The notes: generated by a model from the sequence alone, not told the origin. Positions 26,564-35,668 are shown, numbered from the stretch's first letter. The stretch is DNA of 64,000 bases from Rhizobium sp. 9140 (GCF_900067135.1 NZ_FJUR01000001.1:2793501-2857500); one strand, 5' to 3'. Made by a program: numbers and translations.

Positions 26564-27778
26564 TCACCCGTTGCGCGAGAACAGCGAGGCGAGCGTCTTT
26601 GCCGGCTTGGAGAACCCGCCCTTCATGCTCTTGACGATGACCATCTGGGTCACCTCGCCGCGCTTGAAAGCCTTGAGGAAGCGGGGATAATCGGCAAAGG
26701 CGACACAGCCGTGGCTGTCGCCGCGGTTGCGCAGGAGGTAGCTGTGGGCCAGCAGACCGACGCGGCCATGCGGTGCGACCCCGTCGGTCGGCGTCAGGCG
26801 AACGGCTTCCACGCCATGAAACAGCGCTTCGCGCATGGTCACCTTGTAGGTGCCGGGCGGCGTCGGACCCTTCATCGGAATATGCACGGCATCGGGATTG
26901 TCGCGCAGCTTGCCGATCCCGGAATGCGCTTCCAGCCTCTCGCCGTTCGGCATATGCACGACGCCGGCCGAGATATCGTAATAGGCGACGCCCTTGCGGT
27001 TGCCGAACAGCGGCTTGCGCGGCGCCATGGACGGCTCGTCGTCATCCATGTCGATCGGCGCGTTCGGCTTGGCATAGGCCAGCTGCACCGGCGGCTTGCG
27101 AGGGCGCTCACTCGCGGTCGGCGCGTCGTCCGCCTCGATCGTAATCCCCGGACGGGATAGCGGGAGCGGTCCGAGATCCGGCAGATGCTCCGTCGTCTCG
27201 TCGTCATTGAGAACAAGGCTGAAGGGCTTCGGCAGCGATCCGGTCGGCCGGGCATCCGGCTCCAGCATCGCATTTTCACGAAGGGGAACGGTGACATCCG
27301 CGCGCGCGTCGAGCGAGGCGACCTGAACAGGTGCAGCCGTCGCAGCAGGTGTTGCCGGCTTTGGCGGCAGGGCGGCGAGAACGATGCGGTGAGCGGTGCT
27401 GGCGGATGCCATCTGCGGCTGCGTCTTGGCTGCGGCAACGGCCACGACCGGTGTCTTCACGAGACGCGAGAATTTCGCCACATGCACCGTCCGCTCGCCC
27501 GTCGGGCCGCGGGGAATGGCGTTGAGTCCAAGCGAGGTCTGGAATGTCGGGCGCCCGCCGGTCGCGAGATCGCTGGCAACGCCATGCATGGTGAGGATGG
27601 TGGCCATAAGCCAGCCGACGCCGGCAAGGCCGACGCCTGCGGCAAGAACGGCGGGAAGGAGACGCGGGCGCTGCGTTTTGGCAGGGCCGGCTTTATGCAA
27701 CGAAGGGGACTGCTGGCGGAGGGGGCGCGTCTGCGAACGCGTATCGACCTGTCGAACATTCTCAATCGCTAGCGCCAT
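26564..27778 (-). CDS. Membrane-anchored Tlde1/DUF2778 protein, L,D-transpeptidase-like
   Basis: The 404-residue protein has a basic cytoplasmic N-terminus, one membrane helix (LLPAVLAAGVGLAGVGWLMATILTM, residues ~41-65) and a long Pro/Ala-rich periplasmic linker. The C-terminal ~140-residue domain contains KGVAYYDISAGVVHMPNGERLEAHSG and RGDSHGCVAFADY. The SHGC motif holds the His and Cys expected for the DUF2778/Tlde1 fold, whose characterised members cut or exchange bonds in peptidoglycan tetrapeptides. Here the anchor suggests a housekeeping wall-remodelling role rather than a secreted toxin, and no immunity gene is adjacent. Confidence 0.8.
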   Translation of the reverse strand: MALAIENVRQVDTRSQTRPLRQQSPSLHKAGPAKTQRPRLLPAVLAAGVGLAGVGWLMATILTMHGVASDLATGGRPTFQTSLGLNAIPRGPTGERTVHVAKFSRLVKTPVVAVAAAKTQPQMASASTAHRIVLAALPPKPATPAATAAPVQVASLDARADVTVPLRENAMLEPDARPTGSLPKPFSLVLNDDETTEHLPDLGPLPLSRPGITIEADDAPTASERPRKPPVQLAYAKPNAPIDMDDDEPSMAPRKPLFGNRKGVAYYDISAGVVHMPNGERLEAHSGIGKLRDNPDAVHIPMKGPTPPGTYKVTMREALFHGVEAVRLTPTDGVAPHGRVGLLAHSYLLRNRGDSHGCVAFADYPRFLKAFKRGEVTQMVIVKSMKGGFSKPAKTLASLFSRNG

Positions 27779-28227
27779 GGAACTCTTTACCCAAATTGGT
27801 TACGCAATCCGAAAACAGCACGACGCACTGTTGTCGAAGCCGGCCGTTTGGGTCGCCTGGCGCTGAAGTTGCGCGCTCCCTAGAACACTGCGGCTAGGCG
27901 AAAGAATGGCGAAACATGGTAACCATTTCCTTTACGAGCATCCCGAAATCTGAGGATTGTCAAAAATGAAGAAGCCGCAGGGCACGCCCACGGCTTCGCA
28001 AGAGATGGAAAACGGACGCCGCACAGCGCTGGCTGCTTCAACTCCAGGGATGACGCGGGGGATCGAGACCCTGAGCGTGAGAAATCCCTCCCCGACCGCC
28101 AGCATCCCGGATTCTCGTCGGACAAGGTCAAATGGGATGTCGCGGGAACAGCATATTCATCACCGACGGCTTGCATTGCATTCCCGGACGCTTATTTCGG
28201 CTGTGAACCCGTTCCGGAGATCTGCCG
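27779..28227. other. 449-base stretch with no supported gene
   Basis: Weak open frames on both strands lack ribosome sites and family resemblance. On the minus strand, the stem GAAGCCG/CGGCTTC (27971-27997) is followed by TTCTTCATTTTT, which looks like a terminator with no gene before it; a small RNA on the minus strand is possible. Upstream of creA, CTTGCA and TTATTT (around 28170-28200, 16-base spacing) may be its promoter. Confidence 0.4.
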
Positions 28228-28728
28228 ATGCCCCTGCCCAAAATTCGACTCGCCGCCGCTGCCGCCCTGCTGAGCTTTGCCGCCCTTTCGGCGCCCGCCA
28301 CGGCTGAAACCGTCGGCGAGGTCGGCGTGGACTGGACCGGTAACGATATTATCGTGGACGCTGTCAGCGATCCGAAGATCGAGGGCATAACCTGTCACGT
28401 CACCTACTTTGACCGCGGCGTTATCGATCGCCTGCGCAAGGGCAACTGGTTCGAAGACCCCTCCAACAACTCCATCGCCTGCCGCCAGACCGGCCCTGTC
28501 GTCATCGACGACATCGACCTCTCGAAGGACGGCGAAGAAGTGTTCCGCTCGGGCCTGTCGCTGATCTGGAAGTCGCTGGAAGTCACCCGCATCTACGATC
28601 GGAAGAACAACACGCTGATCTACCTCGCGCATTCCCGCCAGGTCGTCGAAGGTTCGGCGAAAATGTCGATCTCGACCGTTCCCCTCTTCAACCAGCAGGT
28701 CACGTGGAAGAAGGGCGCGCCGCAATAA
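28228..28728 (+). CDS. creA: CreA-family periplasmic protein
   Basis: The 166-residue product has a signal peptide (KIRLAAAAALLSFAALSAPATAE) followed by the CreA core: VGEVGVDWTGNDIIVDAVSDPKI, GITCHVTYFDRG and RKNNTLIYLAHSRQVVEGSAKMSIS. The family is widespread and conserved, but its function is unknown; the E. coli member sits near creBCD without a demonstrated role. Two cysteines (GITCH and IACRQ) could form a disulphide in the periplasm. It is convergent with pncA. Confidence 0.9.
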   Translation: MPLPKIRLAAAAALLSFAALSAPATAETVGEVGVDWTGNDIIVDAVSDPKIEGITCHVTYFDRGVIDRLRKGNWFEDPSNNSIACRQTGPVVIDDIDLSKDGEEVFRSGLSLIWKSLEVTRIYDRKNNTLIYLAHSRQVVEGSAKMSISTVPLFNQQVTWKKGAPQ

Positions 28729-28755
28729 GGCGCTGCTCCTTCAGCGAGATCGGCG

Positions 28756-29391
28756 TCAGAGCCGCGTCTCGCTTAAAACAGTATCCGAGGTGACCACGGC
28801 AATGCCTGCCTGCGTCATCTCGTTGATCGCGCTGCGAACACCGTTCGGATCGATCGCCCGACTGGCATCTTCGATGAACCGGATATGCGCCTCCGGCAGC
28901 ATGGCACGCGCATCGAGCGCGGTGAATTTCACGCAGTAATCCGTCGCCAGCCCGCACACGTCGAGCCGCGTTACGCCGCGCGCGAGAAGAAGGTCGGAGA
29001 GACCCGTCAGTGCCGTCTGCTCGTTGTCGCGAAAGGCGGAGTAGCTGTCGACGGTGCGGTCGAGGCCCTTGCGCTGGATCGTGTCGATCAGGCTTTGGTC
29101 GAGATCCGGCCGGAGGGCCGCGTCCTCGGTACCCTCGACGCAATGGTCCGGCCACAGCATCTGCGGCTGGCCATTCAGCGTTCCCATCGTGAATGGTTCA
29201 GCGCCGTCATGCTGCGAGGCGAAACTGCCGTGATCGGCCGGATGCCAGTCCTGCGACGCGACGACGAGATCATAACCGCCCTCGGCCATCAGCCGGTTGG
29301 CAACAGGCACGACGGCATCGCCACCGGGCACGGCCAGATGGCCGCCGGGGCAGAAACCGTTCTGGATATCGACAAGCAAAAGGCATTTCAT
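28756..29391 (-). CDS. pncA: Nicotinamidase PncA
   Basis: PncA hydrolyses nicotinamide to nicotinate for NAD salvage. With the start at 29391 (MKCLLLVDIQNGFCPGG) the protein has 211 residues. The catalytic Asp is at position 8, the metal-binding region is ASQDWHPADHGSFAS, and the catalytic Cys is in GLATDYCVKFTALDA. An upstream Met at 29472 would add 27 residues without family support. A palindrome lies at 29446-29469 in its upstream region. Confidence 0.95.
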   Translation of the reverse strand: MKCLLLVDIQNGFCPGGHLAVPGGDAVVPVANRLMAEGGYDLVVASQDWHPADHGSFASQHDGAEPFTMGTLNGQPQMLWPDHCVEGTEDAALRPDLDQSLIDTIQRKGLDRTVDSYSAFRDNEQTALTGLSDLLLARGVTRLDVCGLATDYCVKFTALDARAMLPEAHIRFIEDASRAIDPNGVRSAINEMTQAGIAVVTSDTVLSETRL

Positions 29392-29445
29392 CGGCCGGGC
29401 GTCTCCCAAGGCAGGATCTGGTGAGACCGAGCATAGACCGCCCCT

Positions 29446-29469
29446 GCATGCCGGGCTAGCCCGACATGC
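29446..29469. repeat. Interrupted 24-bp palindrome upstream of pncA
   Basis: GCATG-c-CGGGC-TA-GCCCG-a-CATGC is symmetric apart from one mismatched pair. It lies 55 bases upstream of the pncA start and 38 bases past the cheW stop. It could be an operator or a weak terminator for the cheW transcript; no T run follows on either strand. Confidence 0.4.
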
Positions 29470-29506
29470 CATGTCAGAACGTGAGACCTTCTATCAGGCC
29501 GGCCGA

Positions 29507-29971
29507 TCAGGCAGCCTGCGCCAGCTCGTCGGCGATGACGGTGTCGAGGTTGAGGAAGCAGACCATGGTCTTTTCCAGCGCCACGATGCCGCGGCAGAAG
29601 GCGCGCTGGGCTTCCGGAATGATCTCCGGTGCCGACTGCAGGTCCTCGCTGCGGATCGTCATCATGTCGGAGACCTGTTCGACCAGCAGGCCGACCAGCT
29701 TGCCGGCGATGTCCGTGACGATGATGGCCGAACGTTCCGACGGTTCCGTCATGTTCATGCCGAGGCGGCAGGCCATGTCGATCACGGGGATGACGGCGCC
29801 GCGCAGGTTGATGAGGCCGAGGACGTAAGGCGGCGTGTGCGGCATCGGCGTTACCGGCGCCCAGCCGCGGATTTCGCGGATCGCCATGATGTCGATGCAG
29901 AATTCCTGGTTGCCGAGATGGAAAGACACAATTTCCATCGAGCTTCCCGACTGTTTGGAGGTGATGTTCAT
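29507..29971 (-). CDS. cheW: Chemotaxis coupling protein CheW
   Basis: CheW links chemoreceptors to the CheA kinase. The 154-residue product shows FHLGNQEFCIDIMAIREIRGWAPVTPMPHTPPYVLGLINLRGAVIPVIDMACRLG, the conserved first half of the CheW fold, and GLLVEQVSDMM in the second. The start is chosen at 29971, two bases after the chemoreceptor stop codon with GGGAAG upstream. Met 29989 would overlap the receptor gene. It forms a two-gene unit with the receptor and no cheA, cheR or cheB here. Confidence 0.95.
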   Translation of the reverse strand: MNITSKQSGSSMEIVSFHLGNQEFCIDIMAIREIRGWAPVTPMPHTPPYVLGLINLRGAVIPVIDMACRLGMNMTEPSERSAIIVTDIAGKLVGLLVEQVSDMMTIRSEDLQSAPEIIPEAQRAFCRGIVALEKTMVCFLNLDTVIADELAQAA

Positions 29972-29973
29972 GA

Positions 29974-32031
29974 TCAGAATTCTTCCCATTGATCGTTGGA
30001 GCTGGAGGTCGACGGCGTTGCGAACGCGCCGGAAAGCTTGCCCATAAGTGCCTTGGCGGGCGACGGGGCCGGGCGCGAATTCGCGGCAGCCGGCTTTATG
30101 GTCGCGGGACGGATAGCGATGGGGCTCCTGGCGGAGGACGAAGTCTTCGCCGCCGGCGTGGGGCGATAGCTCGACGACGTCGTCGTCACGGCGCGCGGCG
30201 ACGATGCCGATGCGTAGGACGCGGCAGCACCACCGATGGCGAATTGGGCAATCAGGCTCGAAAGGCTCTCGGCATCCTGCGCAAGCGTATGGCTGGCGGC
30301 ATTGGTCTGCTCGACCATGGCCGCATTCTGCTGCGTCATCTGGTCGAGCTGGCCGATGGCGATATTGATCTCGGTCAGCCCGGTCGACTGCTCGCGCGCC
30401 GCAACCACGATGGTGCGCATATGCTCGTTGATCTGTTCGACGTCCGTACCGATGCGGCCGAGCGCTTCGCCGGTTTCCTGCACCAGCCGCACACCCGTGC
30501 CGACTTCGGTCGAGGACCTGTTGACGAGGCCCTTGATGTCCTTGGCCGCACCGGCCGCTCTCTGCGCCAGTTCGCGGACTTCCTGTGCGACGACGGCAAA
30601 GCCTTTGCCCGCCTCCCCAGCGCGTGCCGCTTCGACGCCGGCATTCAGAGCAAGAAGATTGGTCTGGAAGGCGATTTCGTCGATGACGTTGATGATCTTG
30701 CCGATCTCGGCAGACGCATCTTCGATGCGCGCCATGGCCGCCACGGCCTCGCTGACGATCCGGCCGGACTCCTCGGCATTGGCATGCGTCCGGCTGACCA
30801 TCTGGCTCGCCTCTTCCGCCTTATCCGTCGCGGTGCGAACGGTGACGGTGATTTCGTCGAGCGCGGCAGAGGTTTGCTCGAGGGAGGCCGCCTGCTGTTC
30901 CGTGCGTTTGGCAAGATCGTCCGCCGCAGACCGCATCTGGCGTCCGTTGGCCGTGATCGAGGCGCTGTTGTCGCGCATGCCGGAGAGAACGTTGCGGAGC
31001 TTTTCGACAGCCTGGTTGAAATCGAGACGAAGCGATTCGAGATCGGCACGGAACGGCGTGTCGATGGCGACCGTCAACTGACCGTCCGCCAGCTTGTTCA
31101 GCGCCTGGCCGAGCGCGGTGACGGCAACCTGAACCTGGCGGGCATCTTCGGTGGCCGCGACTTCGCGCTGGCGGCGATCGGTATCGTTGTGGCTGCGGCT
31201 GTCGGCGGCATCACGCTCGAGCCGCTGTTTGTCGATGGCGTCGGTGCGGAAGCGATCGACGCAGCGCGCCATGTCGCCGATCTCGTCGCTGCGCTCCACC
31301 GCGCCGACAGGCGTCGCATAATCACCGCCGTGAATGCGCTGCATGCTGTCGCGAACGCCGAGGATACCGCGGCGCAGGATATTACCTTGAATTGTCAGAA
31401 GCCCGAGAACGACCACCATCGCACCGAGACCGCAGCCGAACTGCCAGAAGAAGGCCGAGCGCGAAATCGCACCCGCCTCTTCGACGCGCGTCTTCGTCAG
31501 TGCCATGCCGCCTTCCGCGAGGCTCGCAAAACGCTCTGTGAGCTGCGACCCTGCCGTATCGATCCGGTCGTCGATGGCATCGAACGCGGCTTGGTCGGCG
31601 CCGGCTTCGACAAGCGCCTTCAGGTCCGTCTGGATGGACTGGGTCAGCTGCGATATCATCTCGGGAACGCCGGCACCCAGATCGGGCTTGCCGACGGCGA
31701 TGGCAAGACCTGCAATGCTACCGCTAGCGCTCTTGAGATCCGACACAGCCGTATCGATTTCCGTCATGCGATCCGGCGCGATAACCTTGTCGTCCTTGTC
31801 GACGATCGTGTCCATGGCCGCGAGGACGAGGTCGAGGCTGGTGACCCGCAGATCGATGGCTCGGTTCTCGACGGATTTCGCGGCATCCGCCTCGGCGAGA
31901 ACACGCTCTACCTGCTGCTGCTCGAACCACCCCGTGGCCAGAATCGCGCTGATTCCGACGAAGGTGACGACGCCCAGTGTGGCAAGCCTCTGGCTGACGG
32001 TCAGGGATCTCTGGCGGGTCTCATGTTTCAT
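29974..32031 (-). CDS. Methyl-accepting chemotaxis protein
   Basis: The 685-residue receptor has a membrane helix near residues 18-40 ([21 protein letters not shown]), a ~150-residue helical sensing domain, a second membrane helix ([21 protein letters not shown]), a HAMP region and a cytoplasmic signalling helix bundle. The hairpin tip is [42 protein letters not shown]. The C-terminus is a Ser/Ala/Pro-rich flexible tail ending DQWEEF. The last five residues, QWEEF, resemble the NWETF-type tether that docks CheR/CheB. Its ligand is unknown. cheW follows two bases after the stop. Confidence 0.95.
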   Translation of the reverse strand: MKHETRQRSLTVSQRLATLGVVTFVGISAILATGWFEQQQVERVLAEADAAKSVENRAIDLRVTSLDLVLAAMDTIVDKDDKVIAPDRMTEIDTAVSDLKSASGSIAGLAIAVGKPDLGAGVPEMISQLTQSIQTDLKALVEAGADQAAFDAIDDRIDTAGSQLTERFASLAEGGMALTKTRVEEAGAISRSAFFWQFGCGLGAMVVVLGLLTIQGNILRRGILGVRDSMQRIHGGDYATPVGAVERSDEIGDMARCVDRFRTDAIDKQRLERDAADSRSHNDTDRRQREVAATEDARQVQVAVTALGQALNKLADGQLTVAIDTPFRADLESLRLDFNQAVEKLRNVLSGMRDNSASITANGRQMRSAADDLAKRTEQQAASLEQTSAALDEITVTVRTATDKAEEASQMVSRTHANAEESGRIVSEAVAAMARIEDASAEIGKIINVIDEIAFQTNLLALNAGVEAARAGEAGKGFAVVAQEVRELAQRAAGAAKDIKGLVNRSSTEVGTGVRLVQETGEALGRIGTDVEQINEHMRTIVVAAREQSTGLTEINIAIGQLDQMTQQNAAMVEQTNAASHTLAQDAESLSSLIAQFAIGGAAASYASASSPRAVTTTSSSYRPTPAAKTSSSARSPIAIRPATIKPAAANSRPAPSPAKALMGKLSGAFATPSTSSSNDQWEEF

Positions 32032-32242
32032 GATCGAGGTCCGGGATGGCGCGAAACGTGTCGCGCGCAGATGGAGGAGCAGCGTTCACAGATGGCGATG
32101 GCGGGAGCGGCCGACCTCATGTCGACGCGCGGGAGGACCTGCACGGAAAAGAAGCATAACAGCGATGCGTTAAAGATCCGGTAAAGATAACAAACCGTCC
32201 TTGCGGCTTCTGGCGCGGGCAAATACCGGCTATAAACACCCC

Positions 32243-32398
32243 ATGATGGATCGCATCTCGCTCGGCACCGCCACCCGGATCGCCCTCCTCGCCGCAGCTC
32301 TTCTGCTGGTGGGCTGGGCCGGCATGCTCGGCTGGTGGACATATGGTCCGGACATGGTGCTGGCGCTTGCCGCCGGCAGCCTGTCGCTCTGCTTCTAA
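32243..32398 (+). CDS. Small membrane protein of unknown function (51 aa)
   Basis: MMDRISLGTATRIALLAAA begins a short protein with one clear membrane helix (RIALLAAALLLVGWAGMLGWW) and a second hydrophobic stretch at the C-terminus (MVLALAAGSLSLCF). A TATAAA-like stretch lies just upstream. No family is recognised. It precedes the SCO gene by 157 bases on the same strand and might be co-transcribed. Coding status is plausible from hydrophobic pattern and codon use, but unproven. Confidence 0.5.
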   Translation: MMDRISLGTATRIALLAAALLLVGWAGMLGWWTYGPDMVLALAAGSLSLCF

Positions 32399-32555
32399 CG
32401 TCGAGACTGCCGCCAGTTTGGACAGAAGCAGGTGCAGCAGAGGTGACCGGTCCCGCCGGAAGCTTCTCGCAAATCGATTTGCACCCATTGCAACTTGGCT
32501 CTAAGCCTTGGGTTCGACATCAAAAGACGCAGCATGGACATGAAACGGGCCTGAC

Positions 32556-33155
32556 ATGAAACTCTTTCGGATCGTCCTCTGGATTGCCGTTCTGGCCACC
32601 GCCTCGGCACTGGGGTTCCTCACCTACAAGATGACGGAAACCAAGGAGGCCACAGTGGGCGGGCCGTTCGGCGTTCCCTTCACGCTGGTGGCGCAGAACG
32701 GCCAGCCGATCACCGAGAAGGCCCTGACCGGCAGACCCTCGGCCGTATTCTTCGGCTTCACCCATTGCCCGGAGGTCTGCCCGACGACGCTGTTCGAAAT
32801 GAACGGCTGGCTCGCCAAGGTCGATCCCGACAACACGAAGCTCAACGCCTTCTTCGTCACCGTCGATCCCGAACGCGATACGCCGGAGATCCTCGGACAG
32901 TACGTCTCAAACGTCTCGGCCCGCGTCACCGGCATTTCCGGCCCGCCGGACAAGGTCATGGAGATGGTCAAGGGCTTCCGGGTTTATGCCAAGAAGGTCC
33001 CTCTCGATACGGAAAAGCCCGATGGCGACTACACGATGGACCACTCGGCCTCCGTCTTCCTGCTGGATGCCGAAGGTCGTTTCCGCGGTACCATCGCTTA
33101 TGGCGAGAACACCGACACGGCCGTCCAGAAGCTCGAAAACCTGACCAAGAGCTGA
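32556..33155 (+). CDS. SCO1/SenC-family copper chaperone
   Basis: SCO proteins deliver copper to the CuA site of cytochrome c oxidase. The 199-residue protein has an N-terminal membrane anchor (FRIVLWIAVLATASALGFLTY) and a periplasmic thioredoxin fold. The copper ligands are visible as Cys71 and Cys75 in THCPEVCPTTLF and His163 in TMDHSASVFLLD. All three are intact, so it should bind copper. No cox genes are adjacent. Confidence 0.95.
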   Translation: MKLFRIVLWIAVLATASALGFLTYKMTETKEATVGGPFGVPFTLVAQNGQPITEKALTGRPSAVFFGFTHCPEVCPTTLFEMNGWLAKVDPDNTKLNAFFVTVDPERDTPEILGQYVSNVSARVTGISGPPDKVMEMVKGFRVYAKKVPLDTEKPDGDYTMDHSASVFLLDAEGRFRGTIAYGENTDTAVQKLENLTKS

Positions 33156-33270
33156 GCGTCTTCCCCCCTGCAGGCATAGGCTTTGACCGCAAGCGGCATT
33201 TTCGCCGTGCAATGCCGTGTGGTCGTGGTAAAGCGCTCATCCGAAGCTCAAAAGACCTGAAGGACCGCCC

Positions 33271-34152
33271 GTGGCTGATTTGCGCCTTTATCTCACCACC
33301 ACCGAAAAAGGTGCCGACAGTGTTCTCGCTCTAATGACCGATGCCTTTGAAGACGAGGGTTACGCCATCGCCACGATGGAGATCGACGAGAAGCGCGACA
33401 TCTGGGAGGCTTCCGTCTATCTCGACTTTGCCGAGGAGGACGAGATCCAGGCGCGCTTCGCGGAGATCCTGGACGGCTGGAAGCCCGGCACCGAAATCCT
33501 CCGCGAAGAAATTCCGGATATCGACTGGATCGCAAAGTCGCTCGAAGGACTGAGCCCGGTTGCAGCCGGGCGGTTCCTTGTCCACGGCTCGCATGACCGG
33601 GAAAAGGTCCGCGCAGGACAGATCGCCATCGAGATCGACGCCGGCGAAGCGTTCGGAACGGGCCACCACGGCACCACGGCCGGCTGCCTGGAGATGATCG
33701 AGAGCGTCGTGCGCTCGCGCACCGTCACCAACGCGCTGGATCTGGGAACCGGCAGCGGCGTTCTCGCGATCGGCCTGCGCAAGATCAAGACCGTGCCGGT
33801 GCTGGCGACCGATATCGATCCGATCGCTACCCGCGTCGCCCGTGAAAACGTCCGCCGCAACGGTATCGCCAGCGGCATCGCGGCCGTCACCGCCACCGGC
33901 TTCCAGTCGCCCGCTTTTGGCGAACACGGCCCTTTCGACCTCATCATCGCCAACATTCTCGCCCGCCCGCTGATGCGCATGGCGCCGGACCTCGCCCGCC
34001 ACCTACTGCCCGGCGGCTCTGTCATTCTCTCGGGCATTCTCGCGGAACAGCGCTGGAAGGTCCTCTCGGCCTACAACGCCCAGAAGCTGCGCCACGTTCG
34101 CACGCTCTGGCGCAACGGCTGGGTCACCATCCATCTGGATAGCCGCGCCTGA
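33271..34152 (+). CDS. prmA: Ribosomal protein L11 methyltransferase PrmA (GTG start)
   Basis: PrmA trimethylates ribosomal protein L11. The 293-residue protein has an N-terminal substrate-recognition domain and a SAM-binding core: GEAFGTGHHGTTAGCLEMIE, ALDLGTGSGVLAIGLRK (motif I), ATDIDPIATRVARENVRRN, and the catalytic-region motif FDLIIANILARPL. The start is a GTG at 33271. A GC-rich stem (GCCGCGCC/GGCGCGGC) overlaps the stop codon, and a stronger terminator follows at 34195-34230. Confidence 0.95.
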   Translation: MADLRLYLTTTEKGADSVLALMTDAFEDEGYAIATMEIDEKRDIWEASVYLDFAEEDEIQARFAEILDGWKPGTEILREEIPDIDWIAKSLEGLSPVAAGRFLVHGSHDREKVRAGQIAIEIDAGEAFGTGHHGTTAGCLEMIESVVRSRTVTNALDLGTGSGVLAIGLRKIKTVPVLATDIDPIATRVARENVRRNGIASGIAAVTATGFQSPAFGEHGPFDLIIANILARPLMRMAPDLARHLLPGGSVILSGILAEQRWKVLSAYNAQKLRHVRTLWRNGWVTIHLDSRA

Positions 34153-34473
34153 GGCGCGGCAACCACCGTATACGGCAGCATGCAGGCAAAACGAAAAGGC
34201 CGTCCGATGCGGGAGCATGGGACGGCCTTTCGAAGACGAAGGCGATGCCGAAGCATCGCCCGTGACCGGCAAGCCGGCCAATATCCGCGAGCCAAAGGAG
34301 GAGGATCGCTCAAGCGGACTCTGCGTGATCCCAAAAACGGCGCCCGGAGGGAGGAGGAGAAGGCAACCGATCGAACGGATCACTCAGAAGATTGCCTTGC
34401 GGCATCTACGGGAACGGGTTGTTTGCGGCCCGTCCGTTGGCGGTGCTTCTAACGCATTGACCGACGACAGCTA
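34153..34473. other. Region between prmA and the IS630 element
   Basis: Apart from the terminator at 34195-34230, no feature is supported. An 85-codon plus-strand frame beginning inside the terminator has no ribosome site and a composition like random sequence. This was the left part of the prmA-to-aminopeptidase gap before the IS inserted. Confidence 0.4.
34195..34230. terminator. Bidirectional terminator after prmA
   Basis: An 11-bp stem AAAGGCCGTCC/GGACGGCCTTT encloses a 14-base loop. A run before and T run after the stem suit both directions. Confidence 0.75.
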
Positions 34474-35517
34474 GAGCAGATCCCGTGATTGATGAATCAA
34501 ACGTGATGTGACGAGAGCGACCGAAACTGATTCAACTTCTCTACGAATAGGAGGTTGATGATCGCACGAGCACTGAGCGATGATCTTCGGATCCGCGTCT
34601 TGAAGGCGTCAGCTACCGGTATGTCTGCCCGCCAGGCTGCCGGTCGGTTCGGGGTTGGGGTTTCCACGGCGATCCGCTGGATTGCAAGAGCGGTAGAGGG
34701 CGAGCCAACACCGCGGCCGCAGGGTTGGAAACGACCCTCCGTTCTGTACGCTCACGAGGCGTTTGTTGTCGAAATGATCGATGATCGCCGGGACGTAACG
34801 CTCGATGAAATGGTCGAGCGCCTGTCGGCTGAGCGGCATGTCAGCATCAGCCGGAGCGCACTCGGTGCCAGGTTGCGTGGTCGCGGCTGGACATTTAAAA
34901 AAAGTCCGCACACGCGTTGGAGCAGGACCGACCGGACGTCCTGAAGCGCCGACGCGCCTGGTTTGATGAGCAGCTCGATCTCGATCCGCAAAAGCTGATC
35001 TTCATAGACGAGACCGGTCTTTCAACGAAGATGGCACGGCTGCGCGGACGTGCAATTCGCGGCGAGCGCTGTCGAGCTGGCGTGCCGCATGGTCATTGGA
35101 AAACAACGACATTCACCGGCGCCCTGCGCCTGACCGGCATGACCGCGCCGTTTGTCTACGACGGAGCGATGAACGGCAACGTCTTCTTGGCCTATGTCGA
35201 GCAGGTGTTGTTACCGACCCTTCAGCCCGGGGATATTGTCGTCATGGACAATTTGCCCGCACACAAAGCAGCCGGGGTGCGCGATGCCATCGAACGCATG
35301 GGTGCCACGCTCATGTTCCTGCCGCCCTACAGCCCCGACTTCAATCCTATCGAAAACGCCTTCTCAAAGTTGAAGGCCATGTTGCGGGCTCGGGCGGAGA
35401 GAAAGATCGATGCTTTGTGGGACGCGGTCGGCGCATTGATGCCCCGCTTCACGCCGACAGAATGCGCAAACTACTTCAGGGCTGCTGGATATGACCCGGA
35501 TTGAACAGGATCTGCTC
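34474..35517 (+). mobile_element. IS630-family insertion sequence (1044 bp, complete)
   Basis: The outer 10 bases at both ends are perfect inverted repeats (GAGCAGATCC at 34474, GGATCTGCTC ending at 35517), with weaker matching further in. The element is flanked by TA on each side (34472-34473 and 35518-35519), the target duplication that defines IS630/Tc1-mariner insertion. It holds two overlapping frames joined by a -1 slip site. All expected parts are present, so it may still be active. It sits between prmA and the aminopeptidase P gene and leaves the promoter-like sequence of the latter intact. Confidence 0.9.
34558..35504 (+). CDS. IS630-family transposase, two frames joined by programmed -1 frameshift
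   Basis: The first frame (34558-34944) encodes a helix-turn-helix region ([26 protein letters not shown]) and a winged-helix part. The second (TTG at 34917 to 35504) encodes the DDE catalytic domain: Asp in [11 protein letters not shown], Asp in [13 protein letters not shown] and Glu in [14 protein letters not shown]. The frames overlap just after a run of seven A at 34897-34903 (TTTAAAAAAAG), a classic slippery sequence. A -1 slip gives a continuous ...[17 protein letters not shown]... protein of about 315 residues. It is therefore better read as one functional fusion than as a broken gene. Confidence 0.9.
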
Positions 35518-35602
35518 TAGGGGCTGACGCGAATAGGTGCCATGCGGAATCTGCATAAGTATGATGAATGTTTTCACAGCGCTTTGTCGGCTGTTTGCGA
35601 TG

Positions 35603-35632
35603 TTGGGACATCGGGACCGGATTTGCTATAAG
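35603..35632 (+). promoter_or_regulatory. Candidate promoter of the aminopeptidase P gene
   Basis: TTGGGA (35603-35608) and TATAAG (35627-35632) are spaced by 18 bases and lie 37 bases before the start codon at 35669, downstream of the IS element. Confidence 0.45.
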
Positions 35633-35668
35633 CGAATGTCCCATCTCATCCGCATGCAGGAAGACATC

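Noticed and set aside
27880..28307. Short frames on both strands between the DUF2778 gene and creA
   Set aside because: There is no ribosome site, no recognisable domain, and composition is unlike neighbouring proteins.
28756..29500. PncA starting at 29472
   Set aside because: The extra 27 residues include a cysteine-rich random-looking leader. The conserved nicotinamidase begins MKCLLLVDIQ at 29391.
29989..32184. 731-codon plus-strand frame opposite the chemoreceptor
   Set aside because: The minus strand encodes a textbook chemoreceptor signalling domain. The plus frame lacks any domain.
34217..34474. 85-codon frame before the IS element
   Set aside because: It starts inside a terminator stem, runs to the IS boundary and shows no domain or ribosome site.
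34897..34944. IS630 transposase read as a broken pseudogene
   Set aside because: The frame change falls at an A7 slippery run in the direction (-1) used by this family. The catalytic residues and both ends are intact.
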